A stretch of DNA of 24,163 nucleotides from JBBTCJ01 sp038043285 (GTDB lineage: Bacteria; Planctomycetota; Phycisphaerae; UBA1845). The notes below the pieces were generated by a model. It ran no database searches, was not told the origin of the DNA, and worked only from the letters and a program-made list of their open reading frames with translations. Positions 7,573 through 15,895 of this stretch are shown here, piece after piece; position 1 is the first letter of the stretch; each line of letters opens with the position of its first letter. The position numbers were made by a program, and so were the translations under genes. Location: positions 1 to 24,163 of the forward strand of contig JBBTCJ010000175.1 in assembly GCA_038043285.1 (NCBI GenBank), in the 5' to 3' direction.

Positions 7573-8541
7573 GTGGGCGGGTTCTCTTTATCGGGCGTGA
7601 TGGAAGCGGCGCGTCATACAAAGAAGACACTCTACGTGGTCGCGGGACTATACGTCGTCGTGGGGTTTGCGATTGCGCTGGCGTCGGCGGCCAACGGCGA
7701 CCGGCTGGGCACGTTCCTGGGGTTCGTCATCATCAGCGGAGCGATCGCGACGGCGGTCATCATCCGGCTGCTGGTGCGGGTCACGATGCAGACCTGCGCG
7801 GCGACGGACGAATTGCACGAGGTTCGACGGCGGCTGGTGCGGGTGGAAAGCGTGCTCGGCGAAATCGCGCGGAGTTCTTCCGCGCCTTCCGGGGGCGGGG
7901 GTTCGATCAGCGTTGATCTGGCGGCGATGGGCCGGGGCGATCCGAGCGCGCTGGCGGCTGCGACGCTGGATCGCTCTTTGTATCCGCGGCTGGTGCGGAC
8001 CATGGAGGAGGCGCCACCGCCCCGTGTTCACCACGACGTCGATCGGACGGATCGTCTGCTGGAGGACGCGGCGACAGCGGCGGAGACGGTGGGGTCGGCG
8101 GTGCGAGAAGCGGCTGCGCTTCAGGGCGCGGAATTGAGCGACGGGTCGGGGGCGGCCCCGGCGGCCTTGGATGGCGACGTCGCGGCTGGACCGGAAACAA
8201 AAAACCTGCTGCGGCAGTGGAAGGCGGCGTTAAACGAGGACGATCTCCGTACGTGCGGCGAGATCTATTCGGGGCTGATCGACACCCTCGGCGTAGTGGA
8301 GGTCGAACCGCTGCGCGTTCAGATGGAGCACCTGGGCGACCGGCTCGAGGTCGAGCTTCGAGGGCGATTTTCGGATGCGGTTCGTCAGAAAGATTTCGCC
8401 CTGGCGATGGAGATCGGACGGGAGATCGTTCGATCGCTTCCCGATCGGCGGGTGGCGGAGGATTTTCGACGAATTGAGCCGGTGTTGGAGCGAAAGGCTT
8501 CGATTGTGGGCGTTGGCCGTCCTTTGGTTGGCCATTTGTAA
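7573..8541 (+). CDS. Two-helix membrane protein of unknown function
   Basis: The 322-residue product starts at GTG 7573, chosen because AGGAAG lies about 5 bases upstream; the in-frame ATG at 7600 has no such site. Two membrane helices are visible at about residues 19-39 (TLYVVAGLYVVVGFAIALAS) and 48-68, joined by a short loop. A probable coiled coil follows at 78-100. A low-complexity Ala/Gly/Asp-rich linker covers about 105-210. A charged, helical C-terminal domain at about 215-310 is reminiscent of TPR-like repeats (LLRQWKAALNEDD, FSDAVRQKDFALAMEIGR). It lies 67 bases after manA in the same orientation and may be cotranscribed. No catalytic motif is recognised and no function is proposed. 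Confidence 0.75.
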   Translation: MGGFSLSGVMEAARHTKKTLYVVAGLYVVVGFAIALASAANGDRLGTFLGFVIISGAIATAVIIRLLVRVTMQTCAATDELHEVRRRLVRVESVLGEIARSSSAPSGGGGSISVDLAAMGRGDPSALAAATLDRSLYPRLVRTMEEAPPPRVHHDVDRTDRLLEDAATAAETVGSAVREAAALQGAELSDGSGAAPAALDGDVAAGPETKNLLRQWKAALNEDDLRTCGEIYSGLIDTLGVVEVEPLRVQMEHLGDRLEVELRGRFSDAVRQKDFALAMEIGREIVRSLPDRRVAEDFRRIEPVLERKASIVGVGRPLVGHL

Positions 8542-8589
8542 TGCCATCGCGCGCGCGGCACGCCTCGCGGGGTGGACCTTCTTTGCGAT

Positions 8590-9414
8590 CTAACGCGGGA
8601 GTTGGTCCACCACGCCGCAGGTCTGGAGCGCATCCATTGTCCGGCTGGCGGTCGTGGCGGGGGCATCCTCGTCGGGGCAATTGGAGTCCTTGGCGAGATA
8701 GCGTTGCGGCAGGGTCATTTCGTCGACGGTGTGGACGGCAAGCATCAATTCGACGTACAGGGGCCGGTCGGCACCGTCGGAGAAGACGCGCGGAACGTGC
8801 GGAAAGCCGAGGGTGTGGGCGGTTTCGTGGGCGGTGACGTTGGCGACCATGAGTGCCCAATCGTCGAAGGGGTAAGGTCCACCCAGTCGCAGCAATTCCT
8901 CGCCGAAGATGATTCCAGCGTCGTCCGAGTATTCGTCGCAGGGGTCATAGTCGGCCTGGCCTATGCGTCCGCTGCCGGGTTCGGAGGCGATCTGGGCGAT
9001 GTGAATGACGGTCGCGCCCGAGGGACGCAAGCCCTTTTCGTTTTCCACGTGGACGGCCACCCCGGGCATTCCGCAGAGGATGGAGGCGACGCGGCTTCGG
9101 ACCGTTTCCTTAAACGTTTCGGGAGCGTCAGCGAGCGTCCCGCCATCGGGGGTGACGAAAACGCCGAACTCGAAAACGTCGAGCTGCTGGCCGGGAAGCA
9201 GATCGCTTTCGCCGCCGTTCCAGACCAGGACGACCTGATCGACCGAGCCATCCGCAGACGTTTGTCCGATGCAATCCGACACGGCCGGCCGGTTGACGAT
9301 CAGATTGGAATCGGGTGACGATCCGCAGCCCGCGATGAGCGAAACGACGACGCCTGCGGCGCGGATGGAACGGGAGAATGATGGAATGACTCGATGGTTC
9401 CTGCGGCGCTTCAA
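8590..9414 (-). CDS. Lipoprotein with HExxHxxGxxH zinc-protease motif
   Basis: The 274-residue product starts at TTG 9414; GGAGGT six bases upstream decides this start. A basic n-region (KRRRNHR), hydrophobic core and lipobox LIAGC with Cys30 make it a lipoprotein exported across the cytoplasmic membrane. HETAHTLGFPH at 196-206 is the extended zinc-binding signature of metzincins (three His ligands, catalytic Glu197). A Met-turn candidate follows in YVELMLAVHTVDEM. Several cysteines (C113, C157, and others near the C-terminus) may form disulfides outside the cytoplasm. It resembles archaemetzincin/matrixin-like families only through this motif, so substrate and exact family are unknown. It converges with the two-helix membrane protein gene and diverges from the aminotransferase. 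Confidence 0.85.
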   Translation of the reverse strand: MKRRRNHRVIPSFSRSIRAAGVVVSLIAGCGSSPDSNLIVNRPAVSDCIGQTSADGSVDQVVLVWNGGESDLLPGQQLDVFEFGVFVTPDGGTLADAPETFKETVRSRVASILCGMPGVAVHVENEKGLRPSGATVIHIAQIASEPGSGRIGQADYDPCDEYSDDAGIIFGEELLRLGGPYPFDDWALMVANVTAHETAHTLGFPHVPRVFSDGADRPLYVELMLAVHTVDEMTLPQRYLAKDSNCPDEDAPATTASRTMDALQTCGVVDQLPR

Positions 9415-9915
9415 CGTTCCACCTCCGAGGGCGGTTGACGGCGCAATGGGTGTCGGACCGACTCTATGAATTTGTTGGTCGCGGGACGGGAAAAGTCAAC
9501 GCGGGTGCGGGACGCGGACGGGCGCGGTTATCGGAGCAAATAGTCCGACTCACCGAACTCTTTGGGTTTTCGAAAGTCCGCTCCCTTACGGTCGCGGCTC
9601 TGATTCGGCTGGCCGCTGCACAAGAACAGTGGCACGAGCGGCGACGCGGAGCGAATGAAATCGGGGATCGGCGATCCATCGAAGCTGGGAGAATGGAAAG
9701 CGGCTGCCGTCGATCGCTCGGTCCTTGGGAAGCGCGCAGCTTGTCGGTAGAATGCCCGGTGAGCCGCCGACGCGTGTCAGCGCGGCATCAAAGTTGCCGC
9801 TAGGGACGAGGCGGGAAGGCTGAGGCTCGCGGCTCGGGGTCCGTCGTTTTAGGGCGCTCATAACGCCCGGTGTTTGCGGGTTGATGTCGCGAGGCACGAC
9901 AGGGGAGAATAAGCC
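9415..9915. other. Divergent 501-base intergenic region
   Basis: This gap separates the divergent metalloprotease-lipoprotein and aminotransferase genes and should contain both promoters. A dispersed repeat lies at 9578-9610. Several short open frames cross it, but none has a ribosome binding site or sensible composition. No riboswitch or RNA gene was recognised; GGGCGCTCATAACGCCCG near 9851 can form a short stem. Confidence 0.55.
9578..9610. repeat. CCGCTCCCTnACGG dispersed repeat, copy 2
   Basis: CCGCTCCCTTACGG, then TCGCGGCTCTG, then ATTCGGCT. It differs from copy 1 at a single position across their shared 25 bases. The copy at 24128-24161 extends the similarity through the final CGGCT. 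Confidence 0.78.
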
Positions 9916-11238
9916 ATGCTGGGTATCAAAACAGAACCGCATCCTCAGACGTCGGGCGACGGATGGATCGGGCCGGCGCCGTCGATCGTGACGCCGCTTC
10001 CCGGACCCAACGCCAAGCAATTCATCGAGCGGGACACGCGGTGCACGTCGCCGTCGTACACCCGCGACTATCCGCTGGTGGTCAAACGTGCGTTGGGGTC
10101 GGTGGTGGAGGACGTGGACGGGAACCGGTTTCTGGACTTCGCCGCGGGCATCGCGGTGTGCGCCACGGGTCACTGCCATCCGAAAGTCGTCGCGGCAATC
10201 ACCGAGCAGGCGAATTTATTGATTCACATCTGCGGCAGCGATTTCTATTACCCGTCGATGATCGAGGTGGTGGAGAAGCTCTCGGCAATCGTACCGGGGA
10301 GGGGTCCGAAGCGCGTGCTGCTGACCAACAGCGGGACGGAGGCGGTGGAGGCGGCCATCAAGCTCTGTCGGCGAAAGACGGGGCGCAAGTGGATCATCGC
10401 GTTTCAGGGGGCGTTCCACGGGCGGACGATGGGGGCGTTGTCGCTGACCTGCTCCAAGGCGCGTCAGAAGGAGTTTTTCGGACCGCTGGTTCCGATGGTG
10501 GCGCACGTGCCCTACGGAGACGCATCGGCCATCGAATCGCAATTGTTCCGCTACATGATGTCACCGGAAGAAGTGGCGGCGATCTTCGTCGAGCCGCTGC
10601 AGGGCGAAGGGGGATACGTGGTTCCGCCGGCGGAGTTTCTGCCGAACCTGCGGAAGCTGTGCGACAAGCACGGGATTCTGCTGGTCTGCGACGAGATTCA
10701 GTCGGGCGCCGGGCGGACGGGGAAATGGTTTGCGTTCGAACATTTCGACGTGGTTCCCGACGTGGTGTTGATGGCCAAGGGTCTGGCCAGCGGGATGCCG
10801 CTGGGCGCGGTGATCACCCGCGCGGAGATCATGGATTGGCCACAAGGGGCGCAGGGCAGCACGTTCGGGGGCAACCCGGTGTGTTGCGCGGCGGCGGTCG
10901 CCACGCTGGAGTTGATTGAATCAGGCATGATGGCCAACGCGGTGCAACTGGGCGAACGGCTGAGGGCCGAGCTTCGCGCCATCGGCGAACGGCGGAAGCT
11001 CATCGGGAACGTTCGCGGGCTGGGTCTGATGTGCGGTGCGGACGTGCTCAACAAGCGTACCGGTCAGGGCGACGCCAAATTGCGCGAGCGGATTCTTCTG
11101 GGGGCTTTCGAGCGCGGATTGATCCTGCTTCCGTGCGGTGAGTTCAGCATTCGCTTCTGCCCGCCGCTGTGCATCGACGAGACGCGGTTGGACGTGGGGC
11201 TGAAGACCTTCGACGAAGCGCTGGCGATGATGGGGTAA
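9916..11238 (+). CDS. Class III PLP-dependent aminotransferase (GABA/acetylornithine type)
   Basis: This 440-residue cytoplasmic enzyme is of the omega-amino-group transaminase family. Visible features are GIAVCATGHCHPKVV near 78-92, SGTEAVEAAIK at 139-149 (phosphate binding), FHGRTMG at 167-173, VCDEIQSGAGRTGK at 257-270 with the PLP-pyridine aspartate D259, the Schiff-base lysine K288 in MAKGLASG, and TFGGNP at 316-321. The N-terminal extension and motif spacing resemble proteins annotated as 4-aminobutyrate or broad-specificity ornithine aminotransferases rather than classical ArgD, but substrate cannot be fixed from sequence alone. GGGGAG eight bases before ATG 9916 supports the start. 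An NAD-dependent aldehyde dehydrogenase is encoded 3 kb away on the other strand, which would fit omega-amino acid breakdown but is not an operon. Confidence 0.92.
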   Translation: MLGIKTEPHPQTSGDGWIGPAPSIVTPLPGPNAKQFIERDTRCTSPSYTRDYPLVVKRALGSVVEDVDGNRFLDFAAGIAVCATGHCHPKVVAAITEQANLLIHICGSDFYYPSMIEVVEKLSAIVPGRGPKRVLLTNSGTEAVEAAIKLCRRKTGRKWIIAFQGAFHGRTMGALSLTCSKARQKEFFGPLVPMVAHVPYGDASAIESQLFRYMMSPEEVAAIFVEPLQGEGGYVVPPAEFLPNLRKLCDKHGILLVCDEIQSGAGRTGKWFAFEHFDVVPDVVLMAKGLASGMPLGAVITRAEIMDWPQGAQGSTFGGNPVCCAAAVATLELIESGMMANAVQLGERLRAELRAIGERRKLIGNVRGLGLMCGADVLNKRTGQGDAKLRERILLGAFERGLILLPCGEFSIRFCPPLCIDETRLDVGLKTFDEALAMMG

Positions 11239-11270
11239 CGTTTGGGCGGTTGGAGCGATCGTGCCGGGTG

Positions 11271-13535
11271 TCACTCGCCGCGCAGGCTGCGGATGATCTC
11301 GCTGGCCTCTTCGGTCTTGACGTTGAGCGCGCCGAGCGCCTGGCTGGCGGCGGTGCGAAGCTCGAGATCCTTCTCGTTACGGACGATCGCCAACAGGGTG
11401 GTCACCTGGGCATCTTCGAGCATGGGGCCGTGGGTGCGAGCAGATTCCGCCAGCGAAGCGAACGTGGCCATGCGAATGGGCTTGGTCGTTTTCTCGTTGA
11501 GGGCGACGTACGCGATGGCCCGCTGGGCCTGAGGCGTCGGGGCCATCGCCAGCACTTCGGCGGCCGAGGTCAGGAGCTTTTCGTCTGGCGAGGCCAACGC
11601 GCCAATCAGCGCCGGCGCGGCGGCGGTGACGTCGTAGACGGTTCGGCCGCTGTTGGCGATGCGTCCCAAGGTTCGGACGGCTTCCAGGGCGAGCGACTTG
11701 GCGAGCTGGTCGTCGATTCGGGCGTGACCGGCGCGAGTGCGGACCGATTGAAACGCCTCGGTCAGTTCCGCGGCTTCCGCCTGGGCGTTGACGGCCTGGA
11801 CGAACGGATCGTTCTTGGCGAGGTCGTCGGCGAGCGCGCCGTGGGTTCGTTTGGTAAGCACCACGACGGGCGTTTTGGCGAACAGGAACTCCTTTCTCAG
11901 CCAGGACAGGGCCTCGGCGGGACCGGGGTCGGTGAGGTCGGTCGCCAGGAAGATTCCGGCGAGGCTGGGCAACTCGGTGCGGGCGCGTTCGACGCCGCGG
12001 AAGAAGCTGGTTTCGCCGACGACCTCGTTTCCGCCCTGGCGCACCCCGCTGACCACGCGGTTGAGGTTTTCCTGGTTGGGATCGACGACCAGCAGTTGCT
12101 CGTTCCCACTGAGCGCGATGGTTCCAGCGAGCAACGGGACGACGAACTCCGAATCCGCGAAGTGCGTTTTCGGAAGGGCGGCGGCCAGGGCGAGGGCGGC
12201 GCGGATGCGCACGAGTTTGTCGGGGAAGCGCAGGCACTGGGCGAGGGGCTGCTTGTAGTCCTCATTGCCGATCAGCGAGCTTTCTCCGGCCGTCGCCCGC
12301 AGGGCTTCGACGGCGCCGAGGGCGAGGGCGGTGTCCTGCGCGCGGAGCGCACGATCGAGCACCAGATGGGCGTATCGCGGACCGGCCGCCTGGGTGGCGT
12401 ACAGGGCGCGTGGAAACACGTCGGGGCGCGTCGCGTCGGCTTCGCCCTGTTCGTTGGGGTCGCCGCTTTCGACGTTCATACCGAGCTTGCTTTCGCGGCG
12501 GACGTTGGAGGCCAGCCACAGGCCGATGGCGCCCTGATGGTCGCGTCGCAGGGTGAGGGCCTCCTCACAGCAGCGCATGGCCATCACTTGCCCGTAGATT
12601 TTCGTGGGCACGACGATCGGGTTCAGTCCTCGGGTCTTCGCGTCCCAATACCAGGTGTTGGCCTGATCCAGGCGGGGATCGGCTCGGACGGAGTCGTCCT
12701 CGTTGAAGTATTGTTCGGCGAGTCGGTAGAAGAGTTCAGCCGATTCGCCGGGGACGTCTCGGCCTATGGTGGTTTCGATTCGCTTGATGGCGGCGGCGGC
12801 GGCATCCTTGGTTTCGGGCGGAACGTTGCTGAGTCCGGCGACTTTGCGAAGGTAGGGGACCGCCTGGGGGTATCCAATGGCGCCCAAGGCCTGGATGACA
12901 TTCTGTCGGACGTCCTCGTTGTCGACGTGCAAGGCCATCACCAGTGGATTCACCGCGGCTTTGCCGAGCTGCGGCAGGGCGGTGATGATCCTCGGCCAAA
13001 TATCCTGCTGCTTGGCGTCGAGGAGCGCATCCATCAGGTGGGGGACGGCGTATTCGCCGGAATCCTTGAGTCGGCTGATGGCGATGGCCATCGCCTGGGG
13101 ATGCCCGCCGAGGTTTTGGATGTTGACGCGAATTCGCCGAGGATCCTTCCGCCGCAAGTATTCGCCTTTCTCGATGACCTCGAGGACGCGCTTGGCGCTT
13201 TCGCCGATGGTGGAGTGGGCGATGAGGGTCAAAAGGGTATCCATGCTGTCGCGGTCCCTGGCGGAGACGTCGAGAAGCTCCTCGGGCTTCAGCGCCGGGT
13301 GGGAAAGGAGGGTCTTGGCGGCCGAGTCGGCTGCGGTGAAGCGGCCGATCTTGGCATAGTGGATGAAGTCGGCGAAAAGCTCTTCGACCGACTGTTCCGG
13401 GGCGGCTGCCGGCTTCTTCTCCTGGGGCGTGGATGCCTGTCCCGCGACAGGCGCCACCGCGCCAACGGCGAGAATGCCAGCCAAACACCAGACGCTGCAA
13501 CGACCAGTCCTAATAGCGAGGAACCGACCAACCAT
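11271..13535 (-). CDS. Secreted HEAT-repeat protein with receiver-like domain
   Basis: The 754-residue product starts at ATG 13535 (GGAGAAG 5-8 bases upstream); the frame-open start at 13574 lacks support. Residues 1-34 form a Sec signal peptide with a likely cut after AGQA. HEAT-like helical repeats follow at about 145-255 (for example QNVIQALGAIGYPQAVPYLRK split over one repeat) and again at about 600-745. Between them, about 478-565 reads like a response-regulator receiver fold: LLVVDPNQEN (strand 1, single acidic residue D485), GIFLATDLTD (possible phosphosite D533), and PVVVLTKRTHG (strand 4 with T561). The usual second acidic residue and the Lys-Pro of strand 5 are missing, so it is probably a pseudo-receiver. 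HEAT repeats normally bind proteins. Partner and process are unknown. Confidence 0.85.
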   Translation of the reverse strand: MVGRFLAIRTGRCSVWCLAGILAVGAVAPVAGQASTPQEKKPAAAPEQSVEELFADFIHYAKIGRFTAADSAAKTLLSHPALKPEELLDVSARDRDSMDTLLTLIAHSTIGESAKRVLEVIEKGEYLRRKDPRRIRVNIQNLGGHPQAMAIAISRLKDSGEYAVPHLMDALLDAKQQDIWPRIITALPQLGKAAVNPLVMALHVDNEDVRQNVIQALGAIGYPQAVPYLRKVAGLSNVPPETKDAAAAAIKRIETTIGRDVPGESAELFYRLAEQYFNEDDSVRADPRLDQANTWYWDAKTRGLNPIVVPTKIYGQVMAMRCCEEALTLRRDHQGAIGLWLASNVRRESKLGMNVESGDPNEQGEADATRPDVFPRALYATQAAGPRYAHLVLDRALRAQDTALALGAVEALRATAGESSLIGNEDYKQPLAQCLRFPDKLVRIRAALALAAALPKTHFADSEFVVPLLAGTIALSGNEQLLVVDPNQENLNRVVSGVRQGGNEVVGETSFFRGVERARTELPSLAGIFLATDLTDPGPAEALSWLRKEFLFAKTPVVVLTKRTHGALADDLAKNDPFVQAVNAQAEAAELTEAFQSVRTRAGHARIDDQLAKSLALEAVRTLGRIANSGRTVYDVTAAAPALIGALASPDEKLLTSAAEVLAMAPTPQAQRAIAYVALNEKTTKPIRMATFASLAESARTHGPMLEDAQVTTLLAIVRNEKDLELRTAASQALGALNVKTEEASEIIRSLRGE

Positions 13536-14100
13536 GTGCTTCTCCGAGGATGTTGCGGTGCGGCGAACGATCATCGCGGGATGCGGGTTGCCTCCCGCCT
13601 GCGTGGGTCAAGCCGCCGCCGAACCCCAAAGCCCTACTCCGTACAGGTTTGGCTCACCGGCGTCGTCGAATGCGCTCCGTCGCGGACGCATGGCGGCGAT
13701 CGACGCGCGGGAACCGAGACGGCGTTCGGTCATGTCCGGGGCGTCGTTGTCGCCTGCGGCTGGATCGACCTCGTGTCGGTAGGCACGGCCACGACTTCGA
13801 TCGCGCCCCGCCCGACGGTGAGCGGCGACAGTATACGGGGAGGCTTGGGGGCGTCAACGGCGGCGGGAGCGCCCGAAGAAGGGTTCGCCGCGCCGTTGGT
13901 ACCCCGTCTGTCGCACAGCGATGGGAGGGGGGCCGATCCATCGGCGAGTTCGATGGTCAATCCGGGGGAAGATGGTCCCCACCCTTGCCGGGAGGTAAGC
14001 ATGGAGCACCCCGCAGGCAAGCTGACCGGGCCGCGGGACCGGAAAAACCGACGTCCGCGCCGTCACAGCTCGGATCAAACGGCACGGGCCGCTCACGCGG
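13536..14100. other. 565-base non-coding stretch
   Basis: This lies between the start of the HEAT protein gene and the end of the 56-residue gene. It is GC-rich with several short open frames in every direction, none with a ribosome binding site and a plausible protein. Small palindromes are present (for example GGGGAAGATGGTCCCC near 13968), but no known RNA family could be matched by eye. Confidence 0.5.
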
Positions 14101-14271
14101 TCAGATGTTCTGGATGATGGCTACGGCGCCGGCGGCGGTGACCCCCAGGAGAACCGTCTGCAAGGTTTCGTTGATCGCCGCGAGGCTACACCCGCCGGCC
14201 TGGAGCAGGATCGCTCCGCAGGCAGTCAGTTGGATTGCTTTCATCGCACGAGCATAGAGGTAGTTACGCAT
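14101..14271 (-). CDS. Very small lipoprotein-like membrane protein
   Basis: An ATG at 14271 preceded by GGGAG (seven bases upstream) opens a 56-codon frame ending in TGA at 14101. The product begins MRNYLYARAMKAIQLTACG. It has a hydrophobic stretch AILLQAGGCS whose Cys28 sits in a plausible lipobox, and ends in a second hydrophobic segment (TVLLGVTAAGAVAIIQNI). Small Cys-containing proteins with this layout are common unannotated genes in Planctomycetota as I remember them, but no family name can be given. A second start (Met10) would leave a more standard signal peptide. It is transcribed in the same direction as the upstream aldehyde dehydrogenase gene, 151 bases away. Confidence 0.65.
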   Translation of the reverse strand: MRNYLYARAMKAIQLTACGAILLQAGGCSLAAINETLQTVLLGVTAAGAVAIIQNI

Positions 14272-14422
14272 GGAAAAACTCCCGTTGAGAACCTTGGTCG
14301 AACGGCGACCCGCAAGCCCGCGGCCTCCCGCAACGACAGACCGTTTGAGCGGCGTAGCTTAGCGAGACGCGTGGGGCGGTCAACCGCGATGCGGGAAGCA
14401 GAAGGAAGTTCACGGGGGCGAA

Positions 14423-15895
14423 TCACCCGATGGCCGTCACCACGGTTTTGACCTCGGTGTAGCTGTTGAGGGCGTATTCACCGAGTTCGCGGCCAATGCC
14501 GCTCATCTTGAATCCGCCGAAGGGGGCGGAGGGATCGAAGACGTTGTAGCAGTTGATCCACACCGTGCCGGCGCGGAGTCCGGCGGCCACGCGATGGGCC
14601 TTGGCAATGTCCCTGGTCCAGACGGCTGCGGCGAGGCCATACATGGTTTTGTTGCCCCGGTCGATGACTTCGTCGAGGTCCTTGAAGCGAAGGACACTGA
14701 GGACCGGACCGAAGATTTCCTCCCGGGCGATTTTCATGTCGTCGCGGACGTTGTCGAAGATCGTCGGTTCGACGAAGAACCCGGGGCGATCGACGCGCTT
14801 GCCGCCGGTCAGGCACTGGGCGCCTTCGCTCTTTCCGGCGTCGATGTAGCCGAGGATGCGGTCGAATTGCTCCTTGGAGACCTGCGGACCCTGGGCGGTC
14901 GAATGATCGAAGGGATCGCCGATCTTGGTTTTCTTGGCCCGTTGGGCGATGGCCTCGACGACCTGGTCGTGAATGGCGTCCTCGACGAACAGTCGGGTGC
15001 CGGCGCAGCAGCACTGGCCCATGTTGAAGAAGCAGCCGAAGTAGGCGAACTTGGCGGCGGCGTCCACGTCGGCGTCGGCGAAGATGATGTTGGGGCTTTT
15101 GCCGCCGAGTTCGAGGGTCACGCGCTTAAGGTTGGTTTCGGCGGCGGCTTTGAGTATCAATTTCCCCACGGCGGTGCTGCCGGTGAAAGCGACTTTGTCG
15201 ACGTCGGGGTGCGAGGCGAGGGCCGCTCCGGCGGTTTCACCGAAGCCGGGGACGACGTTGACCACGCCCTCGGGGAAGCCGGCCTCCAGGGCCAGCTCGG
15301 CGATGCGCAGCGCGCTGAGCGGCGTTTGCTCGGCCGGCTTGAGCACGCTGGTGCAACCGCAGGCAAGCGCCGGCGCCCACTTGTGGGCCAGCATCAGCAT
15401 GGGGAAGTTCCAGGGGATGATCTGTCCGCAGACGCCGACCGGTTCGTGGCGGGTGTAGGTGTGGAACGGTCCAGCGACGGGGAGCACCTTGCCGTGGATC
15501 TTGTCCGCCCATCCGGCAAAGTAGCGGAAGATGGCGGCGGTGCTGGGCACGTCGCTGGTTAGCGAGTCGCGGATGGGCTTGCCGTTGTCGAGGGTTTCGA
15601 GGGCGGCCAACTCCCTGGCGTTCTTTTCGATGAGGTCGGCCAGCTTGTAGAGCAGCCGCCCGCGCTCCGCCGGAGCCATGTTCCGCCAGGGTTTCGATTC
15701 GAGGGCCTTCCTAGCAGCCTTCACCGCAAGATCGACGTCGGCCTTGTCGCCTTCCGCGATGCGACAGATGACGTCTCCGGTGGCGGGGTTGATGGTCTGG
15801 AAGGTCTGTTTTGCGACGGCGTCGACCCACTTCCCGTCGATCAACATTTTCTGATCTTGCACTTTCGGCGGGGTTATCGCTTCGGTGGTGGTCAT
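14423..15895 (-). CDS. NAD(P)-dependent aldehyde dehydrogenase
   Basis: This 490-residue cytoplasmic enzyme oxidises an aldehyde to its carboxylate. It belongs to the ALDH1/2 class by length and motifs: IIPWNFPMLM near 159-168, FTGSTAVGK at 237-245 (cofactor binding), LELGGKSPN at 261-269 with the general base E262, NMGQCCCAGTR at 291-301 with the catalytic cysteine at 296, and EEIFGPVLSV near the C-terminal third. The start is ATG 15895 (GGGAG nine bases upstream). The open frame to 16021 reads low-complexity sequence unlike the family and was not used. Close similarity in the catalytic region to eukaryotic-type ALDH2 makes broad aliphatic aldehyde or betaine/phenylacetaldehyde substrates possible. 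Succinate semialdehyde is a guess prompted by the nearby omega-aminotransferase. Confidence 0.95.
   Translation of the reverse strand: MTTTEAITPPKVQDQKMLIDGKWVDAVAKQTFQTINPATGDVICRIAEGDKADVDLAVKAARKALESKPWRNMAPAERGRLLYKLADLIEKNARELAALETLDNGKPIRDSLTSDVPSTAAIFRYFAGWADKIHGKVLPVAGPFHTYTRHEPVGVCGQIIPWNFPMLMLAHKWAPALACGCTSVLKPAEQTPLSALRIAELALEAGFPEGVVNVVPGFGETAGAALASHPDVDKVAFTGSTAVGKLILKAAAETNLKRVTLELGGKSPNIIFADADVDAAAKFAYFGCFFNMGQCCCAGTRLFVEDAIHDQVVEAIAQRAKKTKIGDPFDHSTAQGPQVSKEQFDRILGYIDAGKSEGAQCLTGGKRVDRPGFFVEPTIFDNVRDDMKIAREEIFGPVLSVLRFKDLDEVIDRGNKTMYGLAAAVWTRDIAKAHRVAAGLRAGTVWINCYNVFDPSAPFGGFKMSGIGRELGEYALNSYTEVKTVVTAIG

Noticed and set aside
9435..9803. 122-codon plus-strand frame in the intergenic region
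   Set aside because: No ribosome binding site; it passes through the dispersed repeat at 9578 and has random-looking composition.
13536..14100. Structured RNA (SRP RNA, RNase P RNA or riboswitch)
   Set aside because: The SRP and RNase P consensus cores and known riboswitch motifs were looked for and not matched; only isolated short palindromes are present.
11169..14117. 982-codon plus-strand open frame
   Set aside because: It is antisense to the HEAT-repeat gene and runs into non-coding DNA. Composition is a mirror of the sense codons and no domain is recognisable.
14594..15562. 322-codon plus-strand open frame over the aldehyde dehydrogenase
   Set aside because: Antisense of a gene with clear catalytic motifs.
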